Below are positions 8,878-17,823 of a stretch of DNA of 64,000 bases, one piece after another. The position numbers and the translations under genes are program-made. Where the stretch lies: assembly GCF_003052585.1 (NCBI RefSeq), contig NZ_QASN01000007.1, forward strand, positions 157,536 through 221,535, given 5' to 3'. The notes under the pieces are model-generated. The model saw only the letters and a program-made list of their open reading frames with translations, ran no database searches and was not told the origin of the DNA. The stretch is from Pseudomonas mangrovi (lineage in GTDB: Bacteria > Pseudomonadota > Gammaproteobacteria > Pseudomonadales > Pseudomonadaceae). Positions within the stretch are counted from its first letter, which is position 1, and the number at the start of each line of letters is the position of its first letter.

Positions 8878-10065
8878 TCAGCCGCGATAGGCTTCGAACA
8901 GACCCGCTGCACCCATGCCGCCGCCGACACACATGGTGACGACACCGAAGCGCTTGCCGCGACGCTGCAGCTCACGGATCAGGTGGCCGGCGGTGCGCGA
9001 GCCGGTCATGCCGAACGGGTGGCCGATGGAGATCGAGCCGCCGTTGACGTTGTACTTCTCCGGGTCGATGCCCAGGGTGTCGCGCGAGTACAGGCACTGC
9101 GAGGCGAAGGCTTCGTTCAGCTCCCACAGGTCGATGTCGGCGACTTCCAGGCCCTTGGCCTTGAGCAGCTTGGGCACCGCGAACACCGGGCCGATGCCCA
9201 TCTCGTCAGGCTCGCAACCGGCGACGGTGAAGCCGCGGAAGTAGGCCAGCGGCTTGAGGCCCAGCTCCAGCGCCTTGTCCAGGCTCATCAGCAGGGTCAT
9301 CGAGGCGCCGTCGGACAGCTGCGAGGCGTTGCCGGCGGTGACCGAACCGTCTTCGGCGAAGACCGGTTTCAGCGAGTTCAGGCTCTCGATGGTGGTGTCC
9401 GGACGGTTGCAGTCGTCACGGTCGACCACGCCTTCGTGGATGGTCTTCTCACCGGTGTTCTTGTCTTCGGTGAAGTACTTCACCGCCATCGGCACGATTT
9501 CGTCGTTGAACAGGCCTTCGGCCTGGGCACGCGCGGTGCGCTGCTGGCTCTGCAGCGAGTACTCGTCCTGCGCCTGGCGGCTGACGTTGTAGCGACGGGC
9601 AACGGTCTCGGCGGTCTGACCCATGGTGTGGTAGATGCCGGGGAAGCGCTCCTGGATGATCGGGTTCAGCAGGTTGTCGCGGTTGGTGCTCTTGAGCGTC
9701 AGGGTGATCGACTCGACACCACCGGCGACGATGGCGTCGCTGCAGCCGGAAGCGATCTGGTTGGCCGCGATGGCGATGGCCTGCAGGCCCGAGGAGCAGT
9801 AGCGGTTCAGGGTCATGCCGGCAACGTCGATGCCCAGCTTGGACAGCACCGCAACGTTACGGCCGATGTTGTAACCCTGGGCGCCTTCGTTGGAGCCGCA
9901 ACCGACGATGCAGTCGTCGACCAGCGCCTTGTCCACACCGGTGCGCTCGAGCAGGGCGTTGACGCAATGGGCAGCCATGTCGTCCGGACGGGTCATGTTG
10001 AACTTGCCGCGGAAGGACTTGGCCAGGCCGGTCCGTACGCTATCGACGATCACCACTTCACGCAT
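8878..10065 (-). CDS. Acetyl-CoA C-acyltransferase / thiolase
   Basis: The 395-residue thiolase catalyses thiolytic cleavage of 3-ketoacyl-CoA or its reverse condensation. It shows the acyl-accepting Cys90 in NRYCSSGLQAI, the thiolase-2 region NVNGGSISIGHPFGMTGSR with the catalytic His, and the C-terminal Cys in CVGGGMGAAGLFEA. I start at ATG 10065 (MREVVIVDSVRTGLAKSFRG), which has GAGGTGC upstream. No fadB partner is adjacent, so whether it serves beta-oxidation, acetoacetyl-CoA formation or another pathway is open. Confidence 0.9.
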   Translation of the reverse strand: MREVVIVDSVRTGLAKSFRGKFNMTRPDDMAAHCVNALLERTGVDKALVDDCIVGCGSNEGAQGYNIGRNVAVLSKLGIDVAGMTLNRYCSSGLQAIAIAANQIASGCSDAIVAGGVESITLTLKSTNRDNLLNPIIQERFPGIYHTMGQTAETVARRYNVSRQAQDEYSLQSQQRTARAQAEGLFNDEIVPMAVKYFTEDKNTGEKTIHEGVVDRDDCNRPDTTIESLNSLKPVFAEDGSVTAGNASQLSDGASMTLLMSLDKALELGLKPLAYFRGFTVAGCEPDEMGIGPVFAVPKLLKAKGLEVADIDLWELNEAFASQCLYSRDTLGIDPEKYNVNGGSISIGHPFGMTGSRTAGHLIRELQRRGKRFGVVTMCVGGGMGAAGLFEAYRG

Positions 10066-10182
10066 GAAGCACCTCGTTCTGTATGTGGATGTGCAGGAAA
10101 ACTCAGACGGCGGAGGATAAATCAAGCGCACGCCCATGCGCGACGACTATTCACCAGGCATATGCGCAGCGATGCTCCGTCA

Positions 10183-11670
10183 TCAGTCGCGGGCGAACGC
10201 AGCCTCCAGGGCCTCGTTGATGGTGCGCAGGATCTTCACCCGGGCGAAGCGCTTGTCATTGGCCTCGACCAGGGTCCAGGGCGCGATCTCGGTGCTGGTA
10301 CGGTCGACCATGTCGCCGACCGCGTCGCTGTACTGATCCCACTTGTCGCGGTTGCGCCAGTCATCCTCGGTGATCTTGAAGCGCTTGAAGGGCGTCGCCT
10401 CGCGCTCCTGGAAGCGTGCAAGCTGGGTATCACGATCAATCGACAGCCAGAACTTCACCAGCACCACGCCAGCGTCGCTCAGTTGCTCCTCGAAGTCGTT
10501 GATCTCGCCATAAGCGCGCAACCAGTCGGCCGGCGGACAGAAGCCCTCGACCCGCTCCACCAGCACCCGGCCATACCAGGAGCGATCGAAGATGGTGAAG
10601 TGCCCGCGCGCCGGGATGTGCCGCCAGAAACGCCACAGATAGGGCTGGGCGCGCTCCTCCTCGGTCGGCGCGCCGATCGGCACGATGCGGTACTGGCGCG
10701 GGTCGAGGGCGGCCGCGACGCGGCGAATGGCGCCACCCTTGCCCGCCGCGTCGTTACCCTCGAACACCGCCAGCAGGGCGTGCTTGCGCATGCGCTTGTC
10801 ACGCAACAGCCGCGACAGTCGCGCCTGCTCGGAGATCAGCTGCTCCTGGTATTGCTCCTTGTCCAGCCGCTGACTCAGATCCAGGCTCTGCAGCAGGTGC
10901 AGGTTGTCCAGGCTTGCGGCCAGTGGCGCTGCGTGCGGCTGACGCACAGGCCGCTCACGCAGCGCCAGCGCCGCCTGCAATCCTTCCAGCAGGATCCGTC
11001 CGACCATCAGGCTGCGGTAGTACTTGTCGGCACCCTCGACCACGTACCAGGGCGCATAGTCGCGACTGGTGCGGCGCAGGATGCGTTCGCCGTGACGGAT
11101 GTAGCGGTCGTAGGTCTTCGACTGCTGCCAGTCCAGCGGGCTGATGCGCCAGCTGTGCAGCGGATCGTCGCGCAGCGCCTTGAGTCGGTCCTTCATCTGC
11201 TGCTTGGACAGGTGAAACCAGAACTTGAAGACCAGCGCGCCCTCGTCGCAAAGCATCCGCTCGAGGTTCTGGGTGCGGTCGATGGCCTGGTCGAGCTGGG
11301 CATCGTCGATGCGCTTGTCGACGCGAGCATGCAGCATCTGGCTGTACCAGTTGCCGAAGAAGATGCCCATGCGCCCCTTGGGCGGCAGCTGCCGCCAGTA
11401 GCGCCAGGTGGGCGGCCGCGCCAGCTCTTCGTCGGTCTGCTGATCGAAGGTGCTGACCTGGATCAGCCGCGGGTCCATCCACTCGTTGAGCAGTTTTACG
11501 GTCTCGCCCTTGCCCGCCCCCTCGACTCCGTTGATCAGCACGATCACCGGAAAGCGCGCCTGCGCCCGCAGCTCGTACTGCGCTTCGAGCAGAGCTTCGC
11601 GCAGGATCGGCTCTTCGGCGTCGAAGGCGGCCTTGTCGATGGAATGACCAATTTCTGCGGACTCGAACAT
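10183..11670 (-). CDS. pap: Polyphosphate:AMP phosphotransferase (tandem PPK2 domains)
   Basis: Pap phosphorylates AMP to ADP using inorganic polyphosphate. The 495-residue protein is a tandem PPK2. The first domain has Walker A GVEGAGKG at 48-55 and the lid region PPTWRYWRQLPPKGRMGIFFGNWYS. The second has EGNDAAGKGG about 300 residues in, then WRFWRHIPARGHFTIFDRSWYGRVLVERVEGF. In the first copy the usual FDRSWY is FGNWYS, consistent with a degenerate N-terminal half and an active C-terminal half. It is a monocistronic gene. Confidence 0.93.
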   Translation of the reverse strand: MFESAEIGHSIDKAAFDAEEPILREALLEAQYELRAQARFPVIVLINGVEGAGKGETVKLLNEWMDPRLIQVSTFDQQTDEELARPPTWRYWRQLPPKGRMGIFFGNWYSQMLHARVDKRIDDAQLDQAIDRTQNLERMLCDEGALVFKFWFHLSKQQMKDRLKALRDDPLHSWRISPLDWQQSKTYDRYIRHGERILRRTSRDYAPWYVVEGADKYYRSLMVGRILLEGLQAALALRERPVRQPHAAPLAASLDNLHLLQSLDLSQRLDKEQYQEQLISEQARLSRLLRDKRMRKHALLAVFEGNDAAGKGGAIRRVAAALDPRQYRIVPIGAPTEEERAQPYLWRFWRHIPARGHFTIFDRSWYGRVLVERVEGFCPPADWLRAYGEINDFEEQLSDAGVVLVKFWLSIDRDTQLARFQEREATPFKRFKITEDDWRNRDKWDQYSDAVGDMVDRTSTEIAPWTLVEANDKRFARVKILRTINEALEAAFARD

Positions 11671-11854
11671 GCGCGGCTCCCTGTAAAGGTATCCGCGCAG
11701 CCTAGCCGATAGCGACGGCGCTGTCCGCTGCCCGAGGATGGCGACATCGCCGGTAAGGAAGGGAGAGGAAAACTGCTTGCCTGGAGCCGATCAGGCGGAC
11801 CGCTCCCGATCCGGCAGACACCGGTCGGGAGCCGTTGGCGCTAGACGCCGAAGG

Positions 11855-13279
11855 TCAGAGCGGCTTGCCGCGATTGCCGTGGGCAGCGACGAAGTCCTGC
11901 ACCGTCTGCAGGTCGTTAGCCAGCACCGTGCAGCGTTCCGGGCGCTGCAACAGATCGCCCAGATGCGCCGGCAATTCCAGTTCGCGACCGACGCCCGCCT
12001 GCAGCACCGCATCGGGGAACTTGACCGGATGCGCCGTACCCAGGATGACCATCGGGATGGCCAGACTGCGCCGGCATTCACGCGCCGCACGGACGCCGAT
12101 GGCGGTGTGCGGATCGAGCACCTCGCCGGTGCTGGCAAACACCTCGGCGATGGTCGCGCAGGTCTGCGCGTCGTCCACCGCCAGCGAGTCGAACAGGCGC
12201 CGCGCCTCGGTCCAGCGCTCGTCCTCGACCGCCAGCTTGCCGCTGGCCTTGAAGCCGTCCATCAGGCGGGCGACTTCGGCGCCGCTGCGGCCGTGCAGGT
12301 CGAACAGCAGACGTTCGAAGTTCGACGACACCATGATGTCCATCGACGGCGACAGGGTCGGATGCAGGGTGTCCTTGTCGTAGCGGTTGCCACTCATGAA
12401 GCGGTGCAGGATGTCGTTGCGGTTGGTGGCGACGATCAGCTGGCTGACCGGCAGCCCCATGTTGCGCGCCAGGTAGCCGGCAAAGATGTCGCCGAAGTTG
12501 CCGGTCGGCACCGAGAAGGCCACCGAGCGCGCCGGCCCACCCAGCTGCAGCGCAGCGTGGAAGTAGTAGACGATCTGGGCCATGATCCGCGCCCAGTTGA
12601 TCGAGTTGACCGCCACCAGCCGGGTGCCCTTGAGGAAACCCTGGTCGGCGAAGCTGGCCTTGACCATCTCCTGGCAGTCGTCGAAGTTACCTTCGATGGC
12701 GATGTTGTGGATGTTCTCGCCCAGCAGCGTGGTCATCTGCCGGCGCTGCACCTCGGACACACGGTTGTGCGGGTGCATGATGAAGATGTCGACGTTCTCG
12801 CAGGCCTTGCAGCCTTCGATCGCCGCCGAGCCGGTGTCGCCACTGGTGGCGCCCATGATCACCACGCGCTCGCCGCGCTTGACCAGGAAATGGTCGAGCA
12901 GGCGACCGAGCAGCTGCAGGGCGAAGTCCTTGAACGCCAGGGTCGGGCCGTGGAACAGCTCCAGCACCCACTCGTTGGAATCGAGCTGACGCAGCGGCGC
13001 CACCGCGGCATGAGCGAAGACGCCGTCCGGGCCGGTAGCGTAGGTCTCTTCGAGGATCTTCTTGAAATCGGCATCGCTGATGCTGCCGGCAACGAACGGG
13101 CGCATCACGCGGAAGGCCAGCTCGTGGTACGGCAGGCCGGCCCAGGAAGCGATCTCTTCCTGGGTGAAACGCGGCAGGTTCTCGGGCACGTAGAGGCCGC
13201 CATCGCTGGCCAGGCCGGCGAGCAGGACGTCTTCGAAGTTCAGGGCCGGCGCCTGGCCGCGGGTGCTGATGTAGCGCAT
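11855..13279 (-). CDS. thrC: Threonine synthase
   Basis: This PLP enzyme converts O-phosphohomoserine to threonine. The 474-residue product begins MRYISTRGQAPALNFEDVLLAGLASDGGLYVPE, which is typical for the long bacterial class. It has the PLP lysine Lys117 in HGPTLAFKDFALQL and the phosphate loop GATSGDTGSAAIEGC. ATG 13279 is used because the invariant N-terminus begins there. It follows hom by 78 bases on the same strand, giving two consecutive pathway steps (homoserine kinase is absent here, as in Pseudomonas, where it lies elsewhere). Confidence 0.96.
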   Translation of the reverse strand: MRYISTRGQAPALNFEDVLLAGLASDGGLYVPENLPRFTQEEIASWAGLPYHELAFRVMRPFVAGSISDADFKKILEETYATGPDGVFAHAAVAPLRQLDSNEWVLELFHGPTLAFKDFALQLLGRLLDHFLVKRGERVVIMGATSGDTGSAAIEGCKACENVDIFIMHPHNRVSEVQRRQMTTLLGENIHNIAIEGNFDDCQEMVKASFADQGFLKGTRLVAVNSINWARIMAQIVYYFHAALQLGGPARSVAFSVPTGNFGDIFAGYLARNMGLPVSQLIVATNRNDILHRFMSGNRYDKDTLHPTLSPSMDIMVSSNFERLLFDLHGRSGAEVARLMDGFKASGKLAVEDERWTEARRLFDSLAVDDAQTCATIAEVFASTGEVLDPHTAIGVRAARECRRSLAIPMVILGTAHPVKFPDAVLQAGVGRELELPAHLGDLLQRPERCTVLANDLQTVQDFVAAHGNRGKPL

Positions 13280-13357
13280 GGGTGCAAACCTTCGGTTTGA
13301 GCTTGAAACCGCGAGTCCGACGCGCACTGCTTCAGACTCGGGGATTGAGGCTCCGGA

Positions 13358-14662
13358 TTAGTTGAGCTGCTCGACGCGGATGCGCACGACCTTGCCGGTT
13401 ACACCTTCGAGCGCCTCGAGGGCGGCGATGGCGTCGTCGATACGGGCTTCGCGCACGCGGTGGGTGACCAGAATCATCGGCACCAGACCGTCGTGCTCCT
13501 CGGCTTCCTTCTGCATGATCGACTCGATGTTGATGCCGCGCTCGGACAGGATGCTCGCCACCTGGGCCAGCACGCCCGGATGATCCTTGGCCTGGATCCG
13601 CAGATAGTAGGCACTTTCGCAGTCGCTGATCGGCAGGATCGGATGATCGGAAAGCGAGTCCGGCTGGAACGCCAGGTGTGGCACGCGGTTGGTCGGATCG
13701 CTGGTCAGCGCGCGGACCACGTCGACGATGTCCGCCACCACCGCCGAAGCGGTCGGCTCCATGCCAGCACCGGCGCCGTAATAAAGGGTGCTGCCGACGG
13801 CGTCGCCGTTGACCATTACCGCGTTCATCACGCCATTGACATTGGCGATCAGGCGATCTGCCGGGATCAGTGTCGGGTGCACGCGCAGTTCGATGCCCTG
13901 TTCGGTGCGGCGCGCCACGCCCAGGTGCTTGATGCGATAGCCGAGGGCCTCGGCGTAGTTGACGTCGGCGCTGGTCAGCTTGCTGATGCCTTCGGTGTAG
14001 GCCTTGTCGAACTGCAGCGGAATGCCGAAGGCGATGGAGGCGAGGATGGTCAGCTTGTGCGCGGCATCGATGCCCTCGACGTCGAAGGTCGGATCGGCCT
14101 CTGCGTAACCCAGCGCCTGGGCTTCCTTGAGCACGTCAGCGAAAGCCCGCCCCTTCTCGCGCATCTCGGAGAGGATGAAGTTGCCGGTACCGTTGATGAT
14201 GCCGGCCAGCCAGTTGATGCGGTTGGCCGCCAGACCCTCGCGGATTGCCTTGATCACCGGAATGCCGCCGGCCACGGCGGCCTCGAAGGCGACGATAACG
14301 CCCTTCTCGCGCGCCTTGGCGAAGATCTCGTTACCGTGCACGGCGATCAGCGCCTTGTTCGCGGTGACCACGTGCTTGCCGTTCTCGATCGCCTTGAGTA
14401 CCAGCTCCTTGGCGATGGTGTAGCCACCGATCAGCTCGACGACGATGTCGATTTCGGGGTTGTTGACCAGGGCGAAGACGTCAGCGGTGACCTCGGTACC
14501 GGTGGTATCGCAGCGCGGGTTCGGATCGCGGGCGGCGATCTGGGTCACTTCGATGCCGCGGCCGGCGCGACGCGCGATCTCTTCGGCGTTGCGCTTGAGC
14601 ACATTGAAGGTGCCGCCGCCGACGGTTCCCAGTCCACAGATACCTACTTTCACCGGTTTCAA
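13358..14662 (-). CDS. hom: Homoserine dehydrogenase (TTG start)
   Basis: The enzyme reduces aspartate semialdehyde to homoserine. The 434-residue product has the dinucleotide fold GICGLGTVGGG at residues 7-17, the central domain with NGTGNFILSEM, and a C-terminal ACT domain (YLRIQAKDHPGVLAQVASIL) for allosteric control, usually by threonine. The start is TTG at 14660-14662: the conserved sequence begins K-P-V-K-V-G right after it, and GGGGAG lies six bases upstream. The first in-frame ATG-like alternative upstream would add non-conserved residues. Confidence 0.95.
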   Translation of the reverse strand: MKPVKVGICGLGTVGGGTFNVLKRNAEEIARRAGRGIEVTQIAARDPNPRCDTTGTEVTADVFALVNNPEIDIVVELIGGYTIAKELVLKAIENGKHVVTANKALIAVHGNEIFAKAREKGVIVAFEAAVAGGIPVIKAIREGLAANRINWLAGIINGTGNFILSEMREKGRAFADVLKEAQALGYAEADPTFDVEGIDAAHKLTILASIAFGIPLQFDKAYTEGISKLTSADVNYAEALGYRIKHLGVARRTEQGIELRVHPTLIPADRLIANVNGVMNAVMVNGDAVGSTLYYGAGAGMEPTASAVVADIVDVVRALTSDPTNRVPHLAFQPDSLSDHPILPISDCESAYYLRIQAKDHPGVLAQVASILSERGINIESIMQKEAEEHDGLVPMILVTHRVREARIDDAIAALEALEGVTGKVVRIRVEQLN

Positions 14663-14817
14663 GCTCAGCTCCCCATCACCGCTGGAGCGCCCGGTTCGCC
14701 GGGCGCAAGGAAAAGAGCCGCACATTACGAATCGCGCGGCGGTTAGTCAATCGGCCAGATCCTGCGGCCTGTGCCTGCGGCGCAGATGCGCCCGGCAGGC
14801 AAGTTTCGATGCGCCGT

Positions 14818-15543
14818 TCAGCGTGCGTCCAGGGCCGCCTTGGCGAGCACGTCGGCGGGCTGGTAGCCGGGAATCAGCTGCCCGTTGGCGAGAATGATCG
14901 CCGGCGTGCCTTCGATGCCGATGCGCTGACCCAGGGCGTACTGCTTGAGTACCGGGTTGTCGCACTCGGCGCTGGGTACGGCGCGACGGGACTTGGCCAG
15001 GTTCATCGCCTCTTTCGGGTCCTTGGCGCACCACACGTTGGCCAGGACCTTGTGCGCATTGCTGCCGGCGCCACCACGCGGGAAGGCCAGATAACGCACC
15101 TCGACACCCAGACGATTCAGCTCCGGCACCTCGCTGTGCAGCTTCTGGCAGTAGCCGCAATCGGTGTCGGTGAACACGGTGATATGGGTCTTCGGTTGCG
15201 CCGGGGAGAAGATCACCATCTCCTTGCGCTCGATGCCGTTGACCTGATCGGCCACCGCCCGCAATTCCTGCTGCTGGGTCAGATTGACCACCTTGCCGCC
15301 GTCTATCTGCAACAGATGGCCATTGACCACGAACTTGCCATCCGGACTGGCATAGAGAATCCGGCCGCCCTGGATGTGCACCTCGTAAAGCCCCTGCATC
15401 GGGCTCTGCTGCACCGAGTCGACCGACAGGTCGGGCTGCAGCTGACGTAGCGCCTGACGAATGCTCTGCTCCGGATCAGCGGCCTGGGCGACAACGCTGG
15501 CACAGCTGAGCAGAACGGCGGATGCAAGGATGGACAGACGCAT
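14818..15543 (-). CDS. dsbC: Periplasmic thiol:disulfide isomerase DsbC
   Basis: DsbC rearranges wrong disulfides in the periplasm. The 241-residue precursor has a signal peptide (MRLSILASAVLLSCASVVAQ, cleavage near AQAA), an N-terminal dimerisation domain (residues ~25-85) and a thioredoxin domain. Its active site is CGYC at 129-132, the cis-Pro loop is GTP at 212-214, and the structural pair Cys172/Cys194 is present. It lies between xerD and hom on the same strand, the order I recall from Pseudomonas. Confidence 0.95.
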   Translation of the reverse strand: MRLSILASAVLLSCASVVAQAADPEQSIRQALRQLQPDLSVDSVQQSPMQGLYEVHIQGGRILYASPDGKFVVNGHLLQIDGGKVVNLTQQQELRAVADQVNGIERKEMVIFSPAQPKTHITVFTDTDCGYCQKLHSEVPELNRLGVEVRYLAFPRGGAGSNAHKVLANVWCAKDPKEAMNLAKSRRAVPSAECDNPVLKQYALGQRIGIEGTPAIILANGQLIPGYQPADVLAKAALDAR

Positions 15544-15740
15544 GGAGGCTCCGGGCGGTACGACGAATGAGGCCGCAGAGCCTACCACAGCGTGTTGCGG
15601 CGGGCGCTAGCGACGGGCCTCGACGGACAGTCCGGCACGCCCGACGGCTGCCGCAAGGCCGGCGAATCACCCTTTGCTATTCGGCATGAGCCACGACCTC
15701 GCCGGTGACACCCCTACCGCAACTGGCTCAATTGCCCAGT

Positions 15741-15892
15741 CCCGGCCCGGCCATCCATGACCGGTCGTTCGCCCTTTGCGACGCAGTGAGGGCCCACGAT
15801 CTTGCGGACGACATCCCTGTCGCGACTGCGTAGCACTACCAGGCCCCGGCCCGGCCATCCATGGCCGGTCGTTCGCCCTTTGCGACGCAGTG
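15741..15892. repeat. Pair of 48-bp direct repeats in the xerD-dsbC gap
   Basis: 15741-15788 and 15845-15892 are identical except for one base (CCATCCATGACC versus CCATCCATGGCC). Both read CCCGGCCCGGCCATCCATG, then CCGGTCGTTCGCCCTTTGCG and ACGCAGTG. They are 104 bases apart, start to start. The 363-bp gap between xerD and dsbC holds nothing else recognisable. With only two copies and a spacer unrelated to CRISPR geometry, this is probably a short intergenic repeat. Confidence 0.85.
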
Positions 15893-15906
15893 CGTCGCAA
15901 GCGGGC

Positions 15907-16803
15907 TCACCCCCTCGGGTGGTGGCGGGCGTGGAGTTCCTGCAGGCGGGCGCGCGCGACATGGGTGTAGATCTGGGTGGTGGAAAGATCGCTATGCCCC
16001 AGCAGCAGCTGCACCACCCGCAGGTCGGCGCCGTGATTGAGCAGGTGGGTGGCAAAGGCGTGGCGCAGGGTGTGCGGGGAAATCGGCTTGAGGATGCCGG
16101 CGACCCTGGCATGCAGCTTGATCCGGTGCCAGAAGGTCTGGCGGGTCATCTGCTCGCCACGGCTGCTGGGGAACAGCACTTCGCTCGGCCGCCCGCCCAG
16201 CAAAGCGCCACGCCCGTCGCGCAGGTAGCGCTCGATCCAGACGATGGCTTCCTCGCCCAGAGGCACCAGGCGCTCCTTGCTGCCCTTGCCGAAGACCCGC
16301 AGCACGCCCTGGCGTAGATTCACCTGCTCCAGCGTCAACGACACCAGCTCGGTGACCCGCAGCCCGCAGGCATAGAGCACCTCGAGCATGGTGCGATCGC
16401 GCAGACCAAGCGCTTCGTCGATGGCCGGCGCCGCCAACAGCGCTTCCACATCGGCTTCCGAAAGCGACTTGGGCAACGGCTTGCCGAGCTGCGGCAGGTC
16501 GATCTGCAGCGTCGGGTCCTGGGCGATCAGTCGTTCGCGCAGCAGGTACCGATAGAACCCGCGCATGCCCGAGAGCAGACGCGCCGTGGAACGCGCCTTG
16601 TAGCCCTGGGCCAGACGCCAGGCAAGATGATCGAGGATGATCTCGCGGCCCGCGTCGGGTAGTTCCAGCCCGCGCTCACCGAGCCAGCCGTTGAACAGCG
16701 CGAGATCACTGCGATAGGCCGCGCGGGTGTGCTCCGAGAGACCCTTTTCCAGCCACAGGGCATCGAGGAAGCGGTCGATCAGTGGATGATCCAGGGCAGA
16801 CAT
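15907..16803 (-). CDS. xerD: Site-specific tyrosine recombinase XerD
   Basis: XerD with XerC resolves chromosome dimers at dif under FtsK control. The 298-residue protein has the SAM-like N-terminal core-binding domain and the full catalytic set at the canonical spacing: Arg149, Lys173, His244, Arg247, His270 and Tyr279 (HTLRHAFATHLL and LLLGHSDLSTTQIYTH). Its length equals that of E. coli XerD. The start at 16803 (MSALDHPLIDRFLDALWLEKG) fits the family. It is a housekeeping recombinase, not a sign of a mobile element. Confidence 0.96.
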   Translation of the reverse strand: MSALDHPLIDRFLDALWLEKGLSEHTRAAYRSDLALFNGWLGERGLELPDAGREIILDHLAWRLAQGYKARSTARLLSGMRGFYRYLLRERLIAQDPTLQIDLPQLGKPLPKSLSEADVEALLAAPAIDEALGLRDRTMLEVLYACGLRVTELVSLTLEQVNLRQGVLRVFGKGSKERLVPLGEEAIVWIERYLRDGRGALLGGRPSEVLFPSSRGEQMTRQTFWHRIKLHARVAGILKPISPHTLRHAFATHLLNHGADLRVVQLLLGHSDLSTTQIYTHVARARLQELHARHHPRG

Positions 16804-16873
16804 GGGCAGCTCGAAACGAGTGAAGAGCGGCAGTCTTCCACAACCACGCCGGCACCTGCCAGCACTACCCCGC

Positions 16874-17287
16874 TCAGGCCGGGAAGTCCGGCAGCACCGG
16901 GATCGGTTGCATGTTCTCATCGACGGCGACGAAGCTGAAAACACCCTGGATCGCGTGCTCACGACCGGCCGAATACATGTCCTCGACGAACACCTGGACT
17001 TCGACCTGGAGACTGGTGTTACCAACCTTGACCACCCGACCGACCAGTTCGACGATGGAGCCTGCGGCAATCGGATGCTTGAAGTCGATGCGGTCGGAGG
17101 AAACCGTCACCAGCGGCAGGCGACAGAAGCGCGTCGCGGTGACGAAGGACACCTCGTCCATCCAGGCCAGCGCGGTGCCGCCGAACAGAGTGTTGTGATG
17201 ATTGGTACTGGGCGGGAATACCGCCTTGGCCACCCGACTGACGGAAAGCTCGGTACGGCGCTGGATTTCCTGTTCTCTGGGACTCAT
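16874..17287 (-). CDS. Acyl-CoA thioesterase, hotdog fold (YciA-like)
   Basis: The 137-residue protein has the hotdog thioesterase pattern with PSTNHHNTLFGGTALAWMDEVSFVTATRF (catalytic Asn/Asp region), then DRIDFKHPIAAGSIVELVGRVVKVGNTSLQVEVQVFVED. These enzymes hydrolyse acyl-CoA to the free acid and CoA. I start at ATG 17287 because AGGG lies eight bases upstream and the conserved part starts shortly after; an in-frame ATG lies 15 bases further upstream. It is the last gene before xerD on this strand. Confidence 0.87.
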   Translation of the reverse strand: MSPREQEIQRRTELSVSRVAKAVFPPSTNHHNTLFGGTALAWMDEVSFVTATRFCRLPLVTVSSDRIDFKHPIAAGSIVELVGRVVKVGNTSLQVEVQVFVEDMYSAGREHAIQGVFSFVAVDENMQPIPVLPDFPA

Positions 17288-17384
17288 GCCATTGCCCTGC
17301 ATTGATCCCGCCGCAGACCTAGAATCCATGGCCAGCCAGGCGGACGGTTGCAACGGGCGCAGTCACCACTGGCCCACAAACGAA

Positions 17385-17408
17385 AAGAGCAGCCCGTAGG
17401 CTGCTCTT
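17385..17408 (-). terminator. Rho-independent terminator of the rpsP-rplS operon
   Basis: The hairpin AAGAGCAGCC / GGCTGCTCTT (17385-17394 and 17399-17408) with a four-base loop lies just after the rplS stop and is followed leftward by TTCG. It marks the end of rpsP-rimM-trmD-rplS. Confidence 0.85.
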
Positions 17409-17429
17409 CTTTTACGCCGCAAGCAGTCC

Positions 17430-17780
17430 TCAGGACAGCTTTTCCTTGATGCGTGCTGCCTTGCCGGACAGGTCGCGGAGGTAGTACAGCTTGGCCTTGC
17501 GCACGTCACCGCGACGCTTGACCGAGATGCTGTCGATCAGCGGGCTGTAGGTCTGGAAGGTACGCTCGACGCCGACACCGTTGGAGATCTTGCGCACGGT
17601 GAAAGCACTGTTCAGGCCACGGTTGCGCTTGCCGATAACGACGCCTTCGAAGGCCTGCAGACGCGAACGATCACCTTCCTTTACCTTGACCTGGACGATC
17701 ACGGTGTCGCCCGGTGCGAAGGGAGGGATTTCCTTGCTCATCTGCTCGGCTTCGATCGCCTGGATGATCTTGTTGGTCAT
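17430..17780 (-). CDS. rplS: 50S ribosomal protein L19
   Basis: The 116-residue protein begins [36 protein letters not shown] and contains [35 protein letters not shown] and [17 protein letters not shown], which is L19 throughout. It sits at the 30S-50S interface. It is the last gene of the conserved rpsP-rimM-trmD-rplS operon, about 44 bases after trmD. Confidence 0.98.
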   Translation of the reverse strand: MTNKIIQAIEAEQMSKEIPPFAPGDTVIVQVKVKEGDRSRLQAFEGVVIGKRNRGLNSAFTVRKISNGVGVERTFQTYSPLIDSISVKRRGDVRKAKLYYLRDLSGKAARIKEKLS

Positions 17781-17823
17781 TGCTGTGCTCCTAGAGACGG
17801 GCAATCGGCCCGCCATCGATACG

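Noticed and set aside
8815..11712. A long plus-strand frame opposite the thiolase and pap
   Set aside because: It spans two well-supported minus-strand genes and their terminator, and has no ribosome-binding site; it is an antisense artefact of GC-rich codons.
14663..14817. Threonine/isoleucine attenuator leader before hom
   Set aside because: No short leader peptide rich in Thr or Ile codons and no antiterminator/terminator pair were found.
15741..15892. Possible CRISPR array
   Set aside because: Only two repeats of 48 bp with a 56-base spacer and no cas genes.
15907..16803. Tyrosine recombinase as marker of an integrative element
   Set aside because: All catalytic positions and length fit housekeeping XerD, and the neighbours dsbC and hom are core genes.
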